64,000 nt of DNA from Siphonodentalium dalli. Taxonomy: Eukaryota > Mollusca > Scaphopoda > Gadilida > Siphonodentaliidae. Every line of letters starts with the position of its first letter. Position 1 is the first letter of the stretch. Made by a program: the position numbers and the translations under genes. The stretch is taken from assembly GCA_032622095.1 (NCBI GenBank), contig CP136063.1, positions 83,365,980 to 83,429,979 of the forward strand, given 5' to 3'. Below the pieces are notes generated by a model. The model was not told where the DNA came from. It did no database searches and saw only the letters and a list, made by a program, of their open reading frames with translations. Shown here one piece after another: positions 1 to 11,546 of this stretch.

Positions 1-719
1 TACCCGGTATCTGATTGGACTAAATTTCCCGCGTCTCAGCGATCGGTTCTGGATAACCGTACTCAAGAATTTGCGTACCAATACTTGATTGTGATACTCC
101 TCAGCCTCTTCTGGTACGCCGGATTCGGATGATTTTGAAGTGGTACGCAGGATTCGCACCCCTCTGTTAACTAGTAGTCAGGATTCATATGTCTATTAAA
201 AGGATTCAACGACAATGATTTTATTCAAATTCTGTTAATTTCTTGGCTAAATTAGCCTATTTTGATGTAATTCAATCTCATACATTTTGATGTGATGCAT
301 TTATGGGCATTACATTATGTTTGTAAATTATCATATTAGGATGAAATAACCATGACGTGTATTCTATATTTTCTTAACCGATGCGCAGAATTCACCCCTC
401 TCTGTTTATACTGGTATACATATTCATCAGAAGTGGTGGGGCCGGTAGGGGGTGATCGACACTGACCCCATACTTACTCTATTCTCTCCGGTCCCAATAA
501 AACGCAAACACAAACGAACATTAACCAACACATCGATATGATAACAAAAAACATATAAGTAAAAATGGATGTGTTGTGTGTGTGATAAAATATCTTTGTA
601 TACTGTATTTAATCGACTTTCGATATCTCCTATGAATTCAGAAAAGAAAATGAAAACGGTAGAAATTGATAAAAAATCCCTTGTGTATTGCATGATGCTA
701 TGCTGGGCGGATTCCCCAG
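1..719. other. No recognisable feature
   Basis: AT-rich sequence with no convincing frame, RNA gene or repeat structure that I can see. Confidence 0.5.
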
Positions 720-925
720 TTCATTTATAAAAGTATACATTGGAATGGTATACGCATCTGAAGGGATGTTCATGAAATAATATGCAGACAACAGTATTCT
801 TATATACGTTGGCGGGAAATGTTCAAATAATAAGTTACAGACCAAAGGCCGTTCGTTTAACTTATTATCTGAACATTGCATAAGGGAACTACTCGCCAAT
901 GAGCATATAGTAAAGGAATGTTGAA
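720..925. repeat. ~250-bp dispersed repeat (TATACATTGGAATGG..TTATCTGAACATT family)
   Basis: Shares TATACATTGGAATGGTAT and ACTTATTATCTGAACATT plus AACTACTCGCCAATGAG with copies at 1455-1560, 4675-4930, 16579-16755, 34908-35125 and, inverted, 51486-51735. Confidence 0.65.
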
Positions 926-1013
926 CGAATTACTCGTCGGTATAGAGTGGGGGCACCAGTGGCCCATTCGGCAAGGTGCATGTGGCGGATGACCACATCG
1001 GGCCAACATATTT

Positions 1014-1108
1014 GGGGAGAGCTTTCCGATGAATGGCAACAAGCCATATTTCCGACTAAATCTTGAAACGTTACCCATAATTCTGCTGTGGTTAAGGGGT
1101 CTATAAGC
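1014..1108. mobile_element. Tc1/mariner-like MITE, single right arm
   Basis: Right arm only: GAGAGCTTTCCGATGAATGG to GCTGTGGTTAAGGGGTC. The terminus is missing. Confidence 0.78.
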
Positions 1109-2349
1109 CGTCCAACGCCGGCGAATTTGATTATAAAACGCGATAGTCGCTGATTTTGTGATCCACGCAAATGGAGGGGGTAACATGTTGCACAATTCGT
1201 GTATCTGAGCAAGTTAGTTGCTTTCCGGGGGTCAGTTCTTTCTACGAACAGTAGAGCGATTTCCCAGTGAAATTAACCATATGTCTATATGCGTGCATGG
1301 TCTTTCCTCTGCCCGTAAAATGACAACCGTGACATATAGGGCCTATATGTATAGCGAATGAAACGACGATCAATAAACAAACAGACAAACTTCTCAAATT
1401 GTCGCATGTTGGAAAACGTTCGACCACATTTATTGACTGCAATTTGCCATCGTTAACCATTCTTTGCTAAATGAATTCTCCCAACCAGTTATTAAAAATA
1501 TATATATATTGGAATGGTTTATTATTCTTTGGAGAGGGATCATAAAACATTATAGCTTAAAGGCACGTGCGGCCTTAATTGTCGAAAATATTCATATTTG
1601 TTCCAAACACCGTAAACAGAAAAATATTAAAACGCATACAGTTCCGTTCATATATACCATGACCATCGCGTAAACAGCATGTTATCATAAAGACCTACTA
1701 TATTTTACATAAGCAAGAGCCTGATTGTGTTACAGAAGACGGCACAATGCTACTGGCTAATCACACACAAATGGCATAAACGCTCTTTATTAGTTCCATA
1801 TCAGGTATTCACCAACAAAGAACGCTCTTTATGTTTACCATCATAATATAAACAAACACCAGAAAAGTAACTTTTTATGCCTTTGTTTACATAACAATGG
1901 TCAAACATATGACCATAACATACTGTTTATGCGATATTTCTTATTTGTATACGGACAAAGTCTATCTACATTTTGATGTTCTTTCTGTTTGTGGCGGATT
2001 TTGACGGGTGGAGATATTTTCACAGGATACCCACCACCAAGGCCAACCGTGTCTTTAATTGAAGGTGACAGCATGATGAAAAGATAATACAAGTGTAGGA
2101 GGATTCCTAAGCTACTCGTCAATGTTATGCATATTTAGTATAAAAATGGTTAAACACTTAAGGTAAAAACCAAATCGAACCATGCAGTCGTTAAATGCGT
2201 GTATATGATATCATTCAGCGTGGTATAATGATGTTCGAATATATAGTGTGTGTATATGTGTTTGGAATTTAAAGGTAGACAATGATTCAAAAAATGCATA
2301 TACATAACATCCTCATTTGGGTACACGAAGCCTCTTGATATCTAAACGC
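1109..2349. other. Mostly unannotatable AT-rich DNA
   Basis: A fragment of the 720-925 repeat family lies at about 1455-1560. The rest shows only short chance frames. Confidence 0.45.
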
Positions 2350-2598
2350 CCTGTCACTAAACCGCGGACTTATTGGATCCACCAGGTCCGGTTCCGTGGT
2401 TTCAGAGATTCATCCAGCCCCGATTCCGTGGTTTTAATGCTACGGATCAAAGTTCTGGAATAGCATTTCCATATTTGGAGCTTTTAAATATTCACGACTT
2501 CCATATATGGAAATGCTACGCCAGAACCCTTGACCTGTAGCGCTAAAACCACGGAAACGGACTGGTGGATCCAATATGACCGCGAGTTAGTGACAAGG
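2350..2598. repeat. Inverted-repeat MITE
   Basis: The arms CCCTGTCACTAAACCGCGG.. and ..CCGCGAGTTAGTGACAAGG share GGATCCACCAG and CCGTGGTTTTA blocks. An inner hairpin CATTTCCATAT..ATATGGAAATG lies at 2465-2517. Confidence 0.7.
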
Positions 2599-3310
2599 TG
2601 TATTAAACAAACTCGCAGATAATATAAGCTAATGGCGGGTAAGTGGGAGTGCAGTTGGACATTTGCGTATATATATGCGCGGTGCGTGTGAATTGAAATT
2701 ACATTCAGTATACCTCCCTTGTTTGGCTGTGACGAGTATGGAGTACATGCTGACGAGAATCTCAAACATCCCAACAAGAATAAAGTCGTGGAGATCAGGA
2801 ATACAAGCTGGAACAAGACCAATAACACACGCCACTATAATTATACTATATGACATTCAAGAGGGGCTCCGGCATCATCTCAGAAGTCATCGCTTATATC
2901 AATATTTCATGTCTTTTTCATCCGATATTGACCCAGAACACGACCAAGGCGTGAAAGTATAAGTTTCAGAATTGAAGATTATATCGCACTTTAAATAGAT
3001 GTGGATTCATGCGTAATATAACATACATTTTATAAACGTTTTTAAAACAGATGTAATTTACAAGTACATGTAAAAATAGATCTACTTTGTTATTTTTTCT
3101 TTATTTTATTACATTCCTATGTGTGACTTACCTTGATTTCTCGAGTGATTATAAACGATAATTTCACTAATGAACTGTTTCACTTTAACTATAGCGAATT
3201 GTGTTATCATACGCACTATCGAAATGTATGCGGAATAGGTATAATGGCGGTATTATTCGGATTTCTGTTAAATCAGATGTTTAAAATGGAATATAATACA
3301 CAGAATAATT

Positions 3311-3453
3311 ACTTGATTGAACTGGTAACGTGAAATAATTCATTCGAGGCAGGGACTCTTTTGTAAAACATTTGTGAGCAATGCGCTTTCATGTTTATAC
3401 GACGTCCCTAGCTGCCTCTCATTAATTATTTCACGTCACCAGTTCAATCAAGT
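3311..3453. repeat. Inverted-repeat MITE
   Basis: ACTTGATTGAACTGGTAACG with GTGAAATAATTCATT is inverted at the right as AATTATTTCACGTCACCAGT and CAATCAAGT. The arms are about 47 bases. Confidence 0.75.
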
Positions 3454-4674
3454 GATTACTCTCTATTTAATCAAAACTTGAGGACAAAATTTAAAAAAGG
3501 TTTAAAAACAGTTTTGTTTACTAGTATATAATAATGGATTCAACTCGTAGAATGTCATTATTGAAGAGCAATCAATAATAAACATAACAGAATGTATCTA
3601 TTTCTCCATGTTCTTCTTGATGGTAATATTTTCACAGACTATTACATGTATATTTTTTGCACATGCACGACATTGTGAGTGCTTTGGGTCCCTTTAACAG
3701 CGCGACATTACGCAACAAGAGAAAAATATCCGCCGGTACTGATAGTATAATTATACTTGTAGCATAACGGCACCAAACACGATTGACAGGTCGGTTTCTG
3801 ATATATAAAAAACCTTCTATATCAATCGGCATATAGTTTCAAAGACAACTCTTAACAGTAATACTACTAATTACACACTATATTCTTGTTCAGGAAATTT
3901 AAGAAGAGCGATATACATACAAGATATTTAACTATGGCCTGTATGTTTCATGGGAGGGCAGCTAGCTTGTTGGGCAGATATTAATTACATTATCAAAACT
4001 ATACAAAACGGAAACTTTGGTAGCTAAATTGGTTACCATTTTGGACGCCATCTCAAGTATAGGCCTATCATAGAACAGATGTTTATCGTTGTTAGTATCA
4101 TAAAACATATCTGGTAATAGTAGCTTTTTACTTGCTCATAGAGATAATCATCATCTCAAGACTCCCCAACAAATTTAAGGGGGCCGTTTTGGCCGCCATC
4201 TTCTGATTGAAATTCCTATAGCGAAATGGGGGTATATCCTATTTCAATATATAGATGTAAATACTAATATCGTCGAAACAACTTACATTTCGTGATTTGC
4301 TGCTCATCCCCGCGCTATTGTGTTTAATATCTTGTAACTATATTCCGCGGTGGTAAAATTTCGCGCATATATATATAGCTTATATATGATAACGCCCCTT
4401 GTAAAAAATAACCACAGCCTAAACCCAATAATTATGCCTGTGGTATTGAAATGTATGTATACGCAGTACACGGTACACGTACAAAGTCGGGGATATTTGT
4501 CTCGTAATTGTTGATCCTCATTGATTATGGGGAAATGCACCAATTGTTGAAAAACAATCTGTAGCTATTATAAAACGAAATATATATATTATGTACATGC
4601 TATATAGTGATTGCACATTGAACGACACATTAAATTCCATCCGAGGCTGTAAGTAAATTGTGCAAAAACGACAT
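3454..4674. other. No gene seen
   Basis: It contains two short AAGATGGCGGCC-like stretches (about 4036-4055 and 4183-4205, opposite orientations) that may be arms of a decayed MITE. Nothing else is recognised. Confidence 0.4.
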
Positions 4675-4930
4675 TAACCCTTTCTTTACTATAAATGGAT
4701 TCTCCCATTTAGTTATAAAATAATATATTGCAATGGTCTATTATTCGTCTATAGAGGGGTATACAAGAAATATAAGCAGACGAAAGACAGACGAAGAGAT
4801 AATATAAGTGCAGAATGATTTTATTTTAATTGCTGGGAAATGTTCTGATAATAATTAAGTTCAACGCACGGCATATGTTATATCTGAACATTTCCTACTG
4901 GAACTACTCGTCAATGAGTATTTAGTTAAT
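4675..4930. repeat. ~250-bp dispersed repeat copy
   Basis: Same family as 720-925: starts AACCCTTTCTTTACTATAAATG, ends AACTACTCGTCAATGAG. Confidence 0.65.
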
Positions 4931-5194
4931 AAATTTAGAACATAATACTGATAAAGTGCGAATTGCAATCTGATCGCGTCCGGTACCCACCTTATAATCC
5001 ATCTTGGAACAGGCTAAATATACAATATTCTATGGCATAAATATATTTACAAAACAAACTTCAGATAATTATTGTTCGAAGTCACATGTTCACGAGGGTT
5101 TCCTGTTTTAGATAAAGAATGCGAGCAAAGTTTATAGAGATAACACAATGTCATCTAATTCACAGCATCAATGTACGCGAAGTGTTCGCACATA

Positions 5195-5307
5195 CAGTAA
5201 TGCCCAAAGTAATTGACCACTTAACCACAGCAGAATTATGGGTAATTTTTCAGGATTTAGTCGGAAATATGGCTTGTTGCCATTCATCGGAAAGCTGGGC
5301 ATTACTG
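5195..5307. mobile_element. Tc1/mariner-like MITE, internally deleted
   Basis: The left arm runs from CAGTAATGCCC to CATCGGAAAGCT and joins directly to the right terminus GGGCATTACTG. TA on both sides. Confidence 0.82.
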
Positions 5308-5398
5308 TACGAACTTCTGCATTATCGCATTCGCACCCAAACTTAACCCTTCGTTGAATGCATGGAGCTTCCTGAAATTTTGCGAAAACCCTGTTCCA

Positions 5399-5469
5399 GC
5401 GCATTCTCTAATATATGCGAGTATCCCACATGGAGCCTCGCATATATAAGAGAATGCATTGGCCTAACA
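5399..5469. repeat. 80-bp palindromic MITE (GCATTCTCTTATATATGCGAG family)
   Basis: The inverted arms GCATTCTC.AATATATGCGAG and CTCGCATATATAAGAGAATG are joined by a short loop. It is followed by a damaged second copy (5499-5545) that is cut off by the palindromic element at 5550. Confidence 0.75.
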
Positions 5470-5549
5470 ATATTTACATTGCCAGTGTAACGCTGCTGTC
5501 GCAGGGCATTATCTTATATATGTGAGGCTCCCTATGGGGAAACTCGCGC

Positions 5550-6599
5550 ACGAAGGTGACTTCCATTCCGTATTTCTTATTCGAAATTTTTTTTTAGGCC
5601 AAACAAAGTGTGTTGTAGGATGGCACTCTTTCCACACAACCTTCCACCCACTCGTTCAAAAATGGCCGCAATCCAGAGACTCCAGACCGATTTAATTTTA
5701 AAAAAAAGGGTGTTGTAGGATGGCCCCAATGTACATGGGATCCCTATTTGAACCCCTCTGGACGGCGGCCATTTGGGTCGAGTGGGGTGAATATTCAGAT
5801 TGGCTTGTGGGCCACCCTACAACACCCTTTGTTTGACCTAAATCAGTCAAAGATCCGACAAATGGCATGGGTGCCATATTTGAACCCCTCTGGACGGCGG
5901 CCATTTTGGATCGAGTTGGGGTGAAAGGGTGTATATTTAGATTGGCTTGGGGCCACCATATACGCAACACCCTTTGTGTGACCTAAATCGGTAAAGGGCC
6001 AAGAAATGGCATGGATGCCCTGTATGAACCCCTCTGGGCGGTGGCCATGTTGGATCGGGTGGGCTGAAAGGGGTGAATAATTAGAGTACATTGGGGGGGG
6101 GGGGGGGGGGGGTCACAAAACAACATCCTTTGTTTGTACTATAAATCGGCCGAAGGGCAGAGAAATGGTATGGGTGCCCTATGTGAACCCGCTGGACGGC
6201 GGCCATTTTGGATCGGGTGGGGTGAAAGAGATCAGTAATTAGAGTACATTGGGGGCCACCAACAACATCCTTTATTTTAACTAATTCGGTCAAGGGCCGA
6301 TAAATGGCATGGGTGTCCTATGTGAACCCCTCTTGACGGCGGCCATTTTGGATCGGCTGGGATGAAGAGATCAGTAATTAGAGTACATTGGGGCCACCAA
6401 CAACATCCTTTATTTGAACTAATTCGGTCAAGGGCCGATAAATGGCATGGGTGCCCTATTTGAACCCCTCTGGATGGTGGCCATTTTGGATCGCGGGTGA
6501 AAGGGGTGTTTGGAAAGAGTGCGCTGGGGGCCACCCTACCACACACTTTGTTTGGCCTAAATATAAAACTTTCGAATAAGGAATGGAAGTCACCTTCGT
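5550..6599. mobile_element. Palindromic element with an internal tandem array and a G20 tract
   Basis: The outer arms ACGAAGGTGACTTCCATTCC and inverse, then GGCCAAACAAAGTGTGTTG and inverse, enclose about six 130-170-bp units with the core GGCGGCCATTTTGGATCG (near 5761, 5893, 6024, 6194, 6334, 6472). A run of 20 G lies at 6093-6112. Overlapping minus-strand frames here are products of the repeat, not genes. Confidence 0.82.
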
Positions 6600-7829
6600 A
6601 GGAGAAATTACTTTTAAGTTTTATACAGATGAAAACATCCGATAAATGAGACGTATATGGACGTTTTTCTGAATAAAATATAGTCCTTGGCGGTCAACAA
6701 AACCACACCCCTGGCTTGCATGCATGAAACGGTTCGTGTTAGTGGTGGTTGCATGTGGAGATTGCCAATTCACCTTATATATAATATACGCATTTGAATT
6801 TTTCCCAGTATCGATATAGGTCGATAAATACTTGAACTATACCATGCATCGTACCTTTCTTTCTATGGGCGTTATATGACCTATAAAGAGGCATTGCATG
6901 GAGTCATAAAAAATCCACCTTAATGAGCACGCTGTTTAGGTCCCAAACAAGAGCCAAATGTGGACGGCATGGAACAGAAAAGAGCCTTCCGTGTTGCATG
7001 CATGTAGTCTATTCTATTCCTGATATGGTATACATTAATAAAGAATTTTTTAAAGATCGTTTGTTTGACTTTTGTGCGAAATTTTTTAAACAGCTGGAAA
7101 ATGGCTGTGACCATGGCAAGTATTTTTCAGAGCATATTTATGAAGCCGGTATAAATATTTCGTGTATATATTTGTCAACCGATCTTATACATCCTTCCAA
7201 ATTACGTAGACAAAATTTGGAAGCTCGAATATATAGGCCTAAGCCATGTCCGAAGATTTAAAAACAAAAATTAAATATATTTTTTCTAAAATATAATTTT
7301 AAATATATTATTTTTTTCAGATTGAGCTCCTTGCTCAATTTAACATATACATTTTAAATAAAATTTTCTTTTAAAAAAAATCAAAAGTTTGAAAAACTAA
7401 CGCAGTTATATAACAAACGCTGAAGTACCCCGAGTCTACACACCACATTTGGTTGAAATCAGTCCACACTGAAAATCTCGTTGACTAAAATTTTACTCAA
7501 CAATTACGAAACCGTAGTATATACAAGTATACCACCACGCAACTTTGACTCAAGTGTTGAGTAAACTATTTCTACTCAATGAGTTGAGTAAAAAAAATGC
7601 TCAACATTGAAAGTGAAATCGATCGCTCAACAACCGATTGATTTTGCTCAACAGTTGACTGAAAAAATGTAGCTTTCTTAATTAAGAAAAGGAGGCGTTA
7701 TGAATAGTTGTTAGAAGAGTTCTAGAACCTAAACTGGAACCGAATCAGAATTGGAAATATCGGGAAATTTATTAAATTCCCGATTTTTTTAAAATCATCA
7801 TTGCGATCACTCTTATCGACTCAAGCCCC
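6600..7829. other. AT-rich, no gene recognised apart from a doubtful frame
   Basis: Besides the frame at 6923-7261 it holds scattered CTCAACA/TGTTGAG motifs (about 7490-7670) that partly pair, probably a decayed inverted-repeat element, and a fragment of an AGCTCACCTGAG-type repeat (7425-7470). Confidence 0.4.
6923..7261 (+). CDS. Hypothetical 112-residue frame
   Basis: A cysteine-containing frame starting MSTLFRSQTRAKCGRHGTEK, with hydrophobic aromatic stretches such as FFKDRLFDFCAKFFKQL. No domain recognised. Surrounding DNA is AT-rich without repeats. It may be chance. Confidence 0.15.
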   Translation: MSTLFRSQTRAKCGRHGTEKSLPCCMHVVYSIPDMVYINKEFFKDRLFDFCAKFFKQLENGCDHGKYFSEHIYEAGINISCIYLSTDLIHPSKLRRQNLEARIYRPKPCPKI

Positions 7830-8275
7830 CCCTTTAAGAGGTTCTCCACTCTTACGAGGTGGCCAAAGTGCACGCCGGGGGGTCCACGCTCGGCAGAACC
7901 GGCGTCCGTCAGTCGCTCGATCGTTCTCCTTAGGCTGCGACCCATCCTGTGGAAGTCCCATCCGGAGTAACCTCCCTTAGAGACGTATCACACAGCATGG
8001 GCTCGATCACGTACAGCATATAGCGACCCCCGAATTCCGCCACTGGGGCTCGGATATATACTACACTGCGATCGTAGCTAGCCAAAAGGCCGAGTAGGGA
8101 TCCAGCTTGAAAATTCCCAATATAAATAGAGGGGGGGGGGTCGGAAAAAAATTTCAGGCACGTATGCTGATTTTTAACTTTCGACCCTTGTTGTGACCCA
8201 CCCACCCCCCGCGTCCAAAATTGTTTCCGTTTTCGGCAGTTTTTTTTCGACCATTTTTGGACACCCACCCCCATT
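7830..8275 (-). pseudogene. GC-rich coding-like remnant, unknown
   Basis: A GC-rich island in AT-rich DNA. On the minus strand one frame reads AEFGGRYMLYVIEPMLCD, and a shifted frame continues GGYSGWDFHRMGRSLRRTIE and TDAGSAERGPPGVHFGHLVR, both protein-like. A single frameshift near 7975 would separate them. I recognise no family. It could be a decayed element gene or foreign DNA. Confidence 0.3.
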
Positions 8276-8893
8276 TTAACACTAAAACAGATATTTGCGG
8301 AGGAAATTCACTGAACAGCTGTATATGAATATCTGTGCATACTATTTGTCATGGATGTTAACATTGACATGTAAATAGGAACGAGTCATTTTGGGGTCAT
8401 TCGGCCAAATACACATTGCTGCCAGCTGCCATCTTGGATTTCAAAATTTGCAACAAAATACAAGACGATAACTGCATGCAGTCAATTTAGCAGTTAGAAT
8501 TACATTATTTCTCTTATTCTAAGGTGTTTCAAGCCAAACTCATTGCAAACTCATCCAACATAGCCTAATTACGTCAGTCTCACCCAATCACACCATCATC
8601 GGGAAAGCGATGTATCCTATCAGGCGATTGGAATGCCTTTACAGTGGTATATAGATTCGTCACATTGCTAAAATATCGCTTAAACACTGTCTGTCATACT
8701 AATGTCACACTGCATGATTTCAATCCAGAAATATTTTTTAGCCACACAGAGCTAACTTTTGCTGGTGGTAATAGATATCCCCCAATTACCCCAGACTCAC
8801 TTGCATAGCTGTGGAGTCTATGTTTTAACCAGAACTGTGGTATAAGTTGATTCATATGTCCATTGTTTCTGATGTCTAATCATGTCTTCCAGC
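8276..8893. repeat. Single diverged unit of the 164-bp family, then unknown DNA
   Basis: About 8340-8450 matches one inverted unit: CATGGATGTTAACATTGACATG and GAACGAGTCATTTTGGGGTC. The remainder to 8893 has nothing recognisable. Confidence 0.55.
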
Positions 8894-9018
8894 TTCGAAC
8901 CTAGTCCAAGTCTTCTCGTACTAAAGCCGGCTAAGATATTGGGATGGAGGTGCAGACCAGCATCGCCATCCCAATATCTTAGCTGGTTTTAGTACAAGAA
9001 GACTTGGACTACTTCGAA
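8894..9018. repeat. Long hairpin
   Basis: TTCGAACCTAGTCCAAGTCT through AAGATATTGGGATGG pairs with CCATCCCAATATCTTAGC through GACTTGGACTACTTCGAA, about 53-base arms with a 19-base loop. No duplication recognised. Confidence 0.75.
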
Positions 9019-9689
9019 CCAAGCATGGAAACTATAAGGTCGCTATATTTTCCTCTAAAATTTCCAAATGGTGTTGATGAACTTGATTCTAAATATTGAA
9101 AAAACTTGGCCGAATTTGCCCAGGGGTGGGGCTTCCCGATTATTATTAATGCTTTCCCCGGCGAGAAAGAATCTGCATGGTATATTTTCACTAATTTCTG
9201 GCATTCGGCAAACCTCGTCAGATTCCGTCACCGTTGAGTCAAGAATGTAATTTCTGGCTGAATTCAACTACATCCGGTTTCATTTTTCTGATTACGTCCC
9301 CTTGTTGCGCAATTTCTGCATGATGTCAGGCACAAAACTCGAGGAGTGGATGTGCCAAGAGATGTGTAAATTGGGCATTGATGCTACAATAGATAATGCC
9401 AGGTATTGCAGTATTGTATTTTCTTTTAGTTTCTTATGTCGCGAGAAATTTATGACTTTTTGAGTGATATATCGCCTATTTTCGCACATTTGTCGTAACC
9501 GGCATCTCATTCTGCGTCGGTTGGCAATAATAATAGATTTGCATTTGCGCGTGGGGAGCACATTGCGTGTATAAACGTAACTATAACGTAATATGGGAAT
9601 AACTTGAACTCTAATTTAATATGGCTGAAAATTTATTGAAGAATGAGTTCTTCGTCATTAATATAATACCGGGTATTATAAACTTATAA

Positions 9690-10588
9690 AGCCTGGTCAT
9701 CCCATATCAACAAAATTGTCAAAAGAGCCAACAGCACCTTAGGATTCCTGAAACGAAACATGCCTACGAGTCCATGGTAAGATCCACACTTGAATACGGG
9801 GATGAAATATGGGATCCATACTTGCAGAAGGACATCGACAACATCGAAAGGGTCCAGAAAAAAGCTGCAAGATTCATCACCAGCAATTACAAAGACAGAG
9901 AAAAGGGTGCAGTCACATCCATGATGGAGATAGAAGGGTTAACACCAATGAAGATTAGAAGAGATGTAAAAAGGATGTCACTGTTTAGCAAGATAGTAGA
10001 GGGGTCGGTTCCGGCTATCAATACACATGACTTACTAACGCTGAAGGGGTCACTCTCACCAAAAAAGTGCTGAAGGGTACACAGGATTTGAAAATGTGCT
10101 GAAGGGTACACAGGGTTGAAATGTCGTTCTAAATGATGTTTAGTTTTCGTATCTGCCATGATTTCTGTTAGTGAATAATTGTTTACGTTCCAATGAACAT
10201 TAAAATGAACTGCTAATGGGCACTAGACTTTCAGAAACACAGTTTAAATAACGATGTTAGTGGCGATCACAAACACTGTGTACCCTTCAGCACATTTTCA
10301 AATCCTGTGTACCCTTCAGCACTTTTTTTGGTGAGAGTGACCCCTTCAGCCTTACTAACACCAAGAAGCAAGGACAAAAGGAAAATCACTGCTAAAAAAT
10401 TCCCAGGATTCGAGACAACCAACATTGAGTCACATGAGTGTACCAACTCACTTTCCTATGAAACAATAAGGACAAACACGGCTCAGTATAAAAACTCATT
10501 CTTTGTCAAAACAATCATTGAATGGCACCACCTGGAGGACATGGACAGCGCATGTGATTTAACACCAACAACAACATTAACAGCTTAA
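9690..10588 (+). pseudogene. LINE (non-LTR retrotransposon) reverse-transcriptase C-terminal remnant
   Basis: The segments SHINKIVKRANSTLGFLKRN (about 9697-9758), then after a frameshift SMVRSTLEYGDEIWDPYL and IERVQKKAARFITSNY, match the C-terminal part of CR1/L2/Jockey-type reverse transcriptases (typical pattern: LVR..LEY...VW.PY....I..IE.VQ..AARF). A deletion and frameshift near 9763-9772 join non-adjacent parts. The frame is split at 10031-10359 by a 311-bp insertion, and continues FPGFETTNIESHECTNSLSY to NSFFVKTIIEWHHLEDM and a stop at 10586-10588. It is a 5'-truncated, dead copy. Confidence 0.88.
10040..10350. mobile_element. 311-bp TIR element with 9-bp target duplication
   Basis: The ends GCTGAAGGGGTCACTCTCAC and inverse continue as an almost perfect stem of more than 70 bases. 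Each arm holds two copies of GTGCTGAAGGGTACACAG. It is flanked by CTTACTAAC at 10031-10039 and 10351-10359. It interrupts the LINE frame exactly, and removing it with one duplicate restores the reading frame. A 9-bp duplication with long arms fits a non-autonomous Mutator-like (MULE) element; Merlin (8-9 bp) is the alternative. Confidence 0.92.
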
Positions 10589-10719
10589 GTCGTCCAACGG
10601 TGAACCTACAGCCAAATCAAGGCTCCTACACCGACCAACATACAGATACAGAAAGCACAGTTACTGGACATAAACTTGATAAAGTCCCATTAATCAATTC
10701 ATGAAGTAACCTCACATAC

Positions 10720-11546
10720 TAGTGCTGTGCGTCGGATTCGACATGAACCCAAAATCCGATCCGACAGCATTTTGAAAATCCGAATCCGATGGCTATTTTG
10801 AATCCGATCCGAATCCGAAATCCGATGTCAATTTTGAATCCGAACCCGAATCCGATGTGTATCGCTAAATCCGATCCAAAATCCGACCCGAATCCGCAAC
10901 ATATAAATTGCAAATAGTGTGACAACATCGTGTAAAATGTGTGTCTCAACATCAAACTTTTGTTGCTGAGGTCAAGAGATGGGTCATTGGGGTGAAGGGG
11001 GACTGTAGAGTGTACTACTCAGTGTAGAGTGTAGACGCATATAAGAAAAGTTAGAGAATTTAATGGGATGATTGGGGATTCGGGAATCTGGAACTTTGTC
11101 CTAACTTACCTAAGTGACAGTACTGTAAGTGTAAGACACACTACGTACAGTGTAAGTGACATGGTGGTACGAAGTTACAAACTAACGAAACATCTGTAGT
11201 CTGTACTGCTCTCTAATTTAAGTTGATTTCCTAGAAATTTCGTCTGACATTGACACACTAAGATGGCAGTAAGAGTACCGGTAGCCTACATTTATATAGG
11301 CCCTACGTTTAATCTGAGACTGAGTTAGAAACTTAGAATCCAAGTTATCCACCCCATAAATGTAACATGATGGAGATCGGATTGTACGGTCCGATCCAGA
11401 CGATCCGAATCCGACAGCATTTTTGAAAATCCGACTCCGAATCCGATGACAATTCTGAATCCGATCCGGATCCGAATCCGATTTTTTAAACATTGTAAAT
11501 CCGATCCGGATCGGATTCGGATTATCAGATCCGACGCACAGCACTA
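10720..11546. mobile_element. hAT-type non-autonomous element, 827 bp
   Basis: The ends TAGTGCTGTGCGTCGGAT and inverse are flanked by the 8-bp duplication TCACATAC (10712-10719, 11547-11554). Subterminal arrays of AATCCGATCC-type repeats fill both arms and probably act as transposase-binding sites (inference). It inserted into a locally duplicated ~57-bp sequence seen again at about 11579-11635. No transposase frame remains. Confidence 0.92.

Noticed and set aside
5698-6546. Series of minus-strand frames with repeated KMAAVQRG-like motifs.
   Set aside because: Produced by the tandem GGCGGCCATTTTGGATCG units. No conserved start, and lengths drift with each unit.
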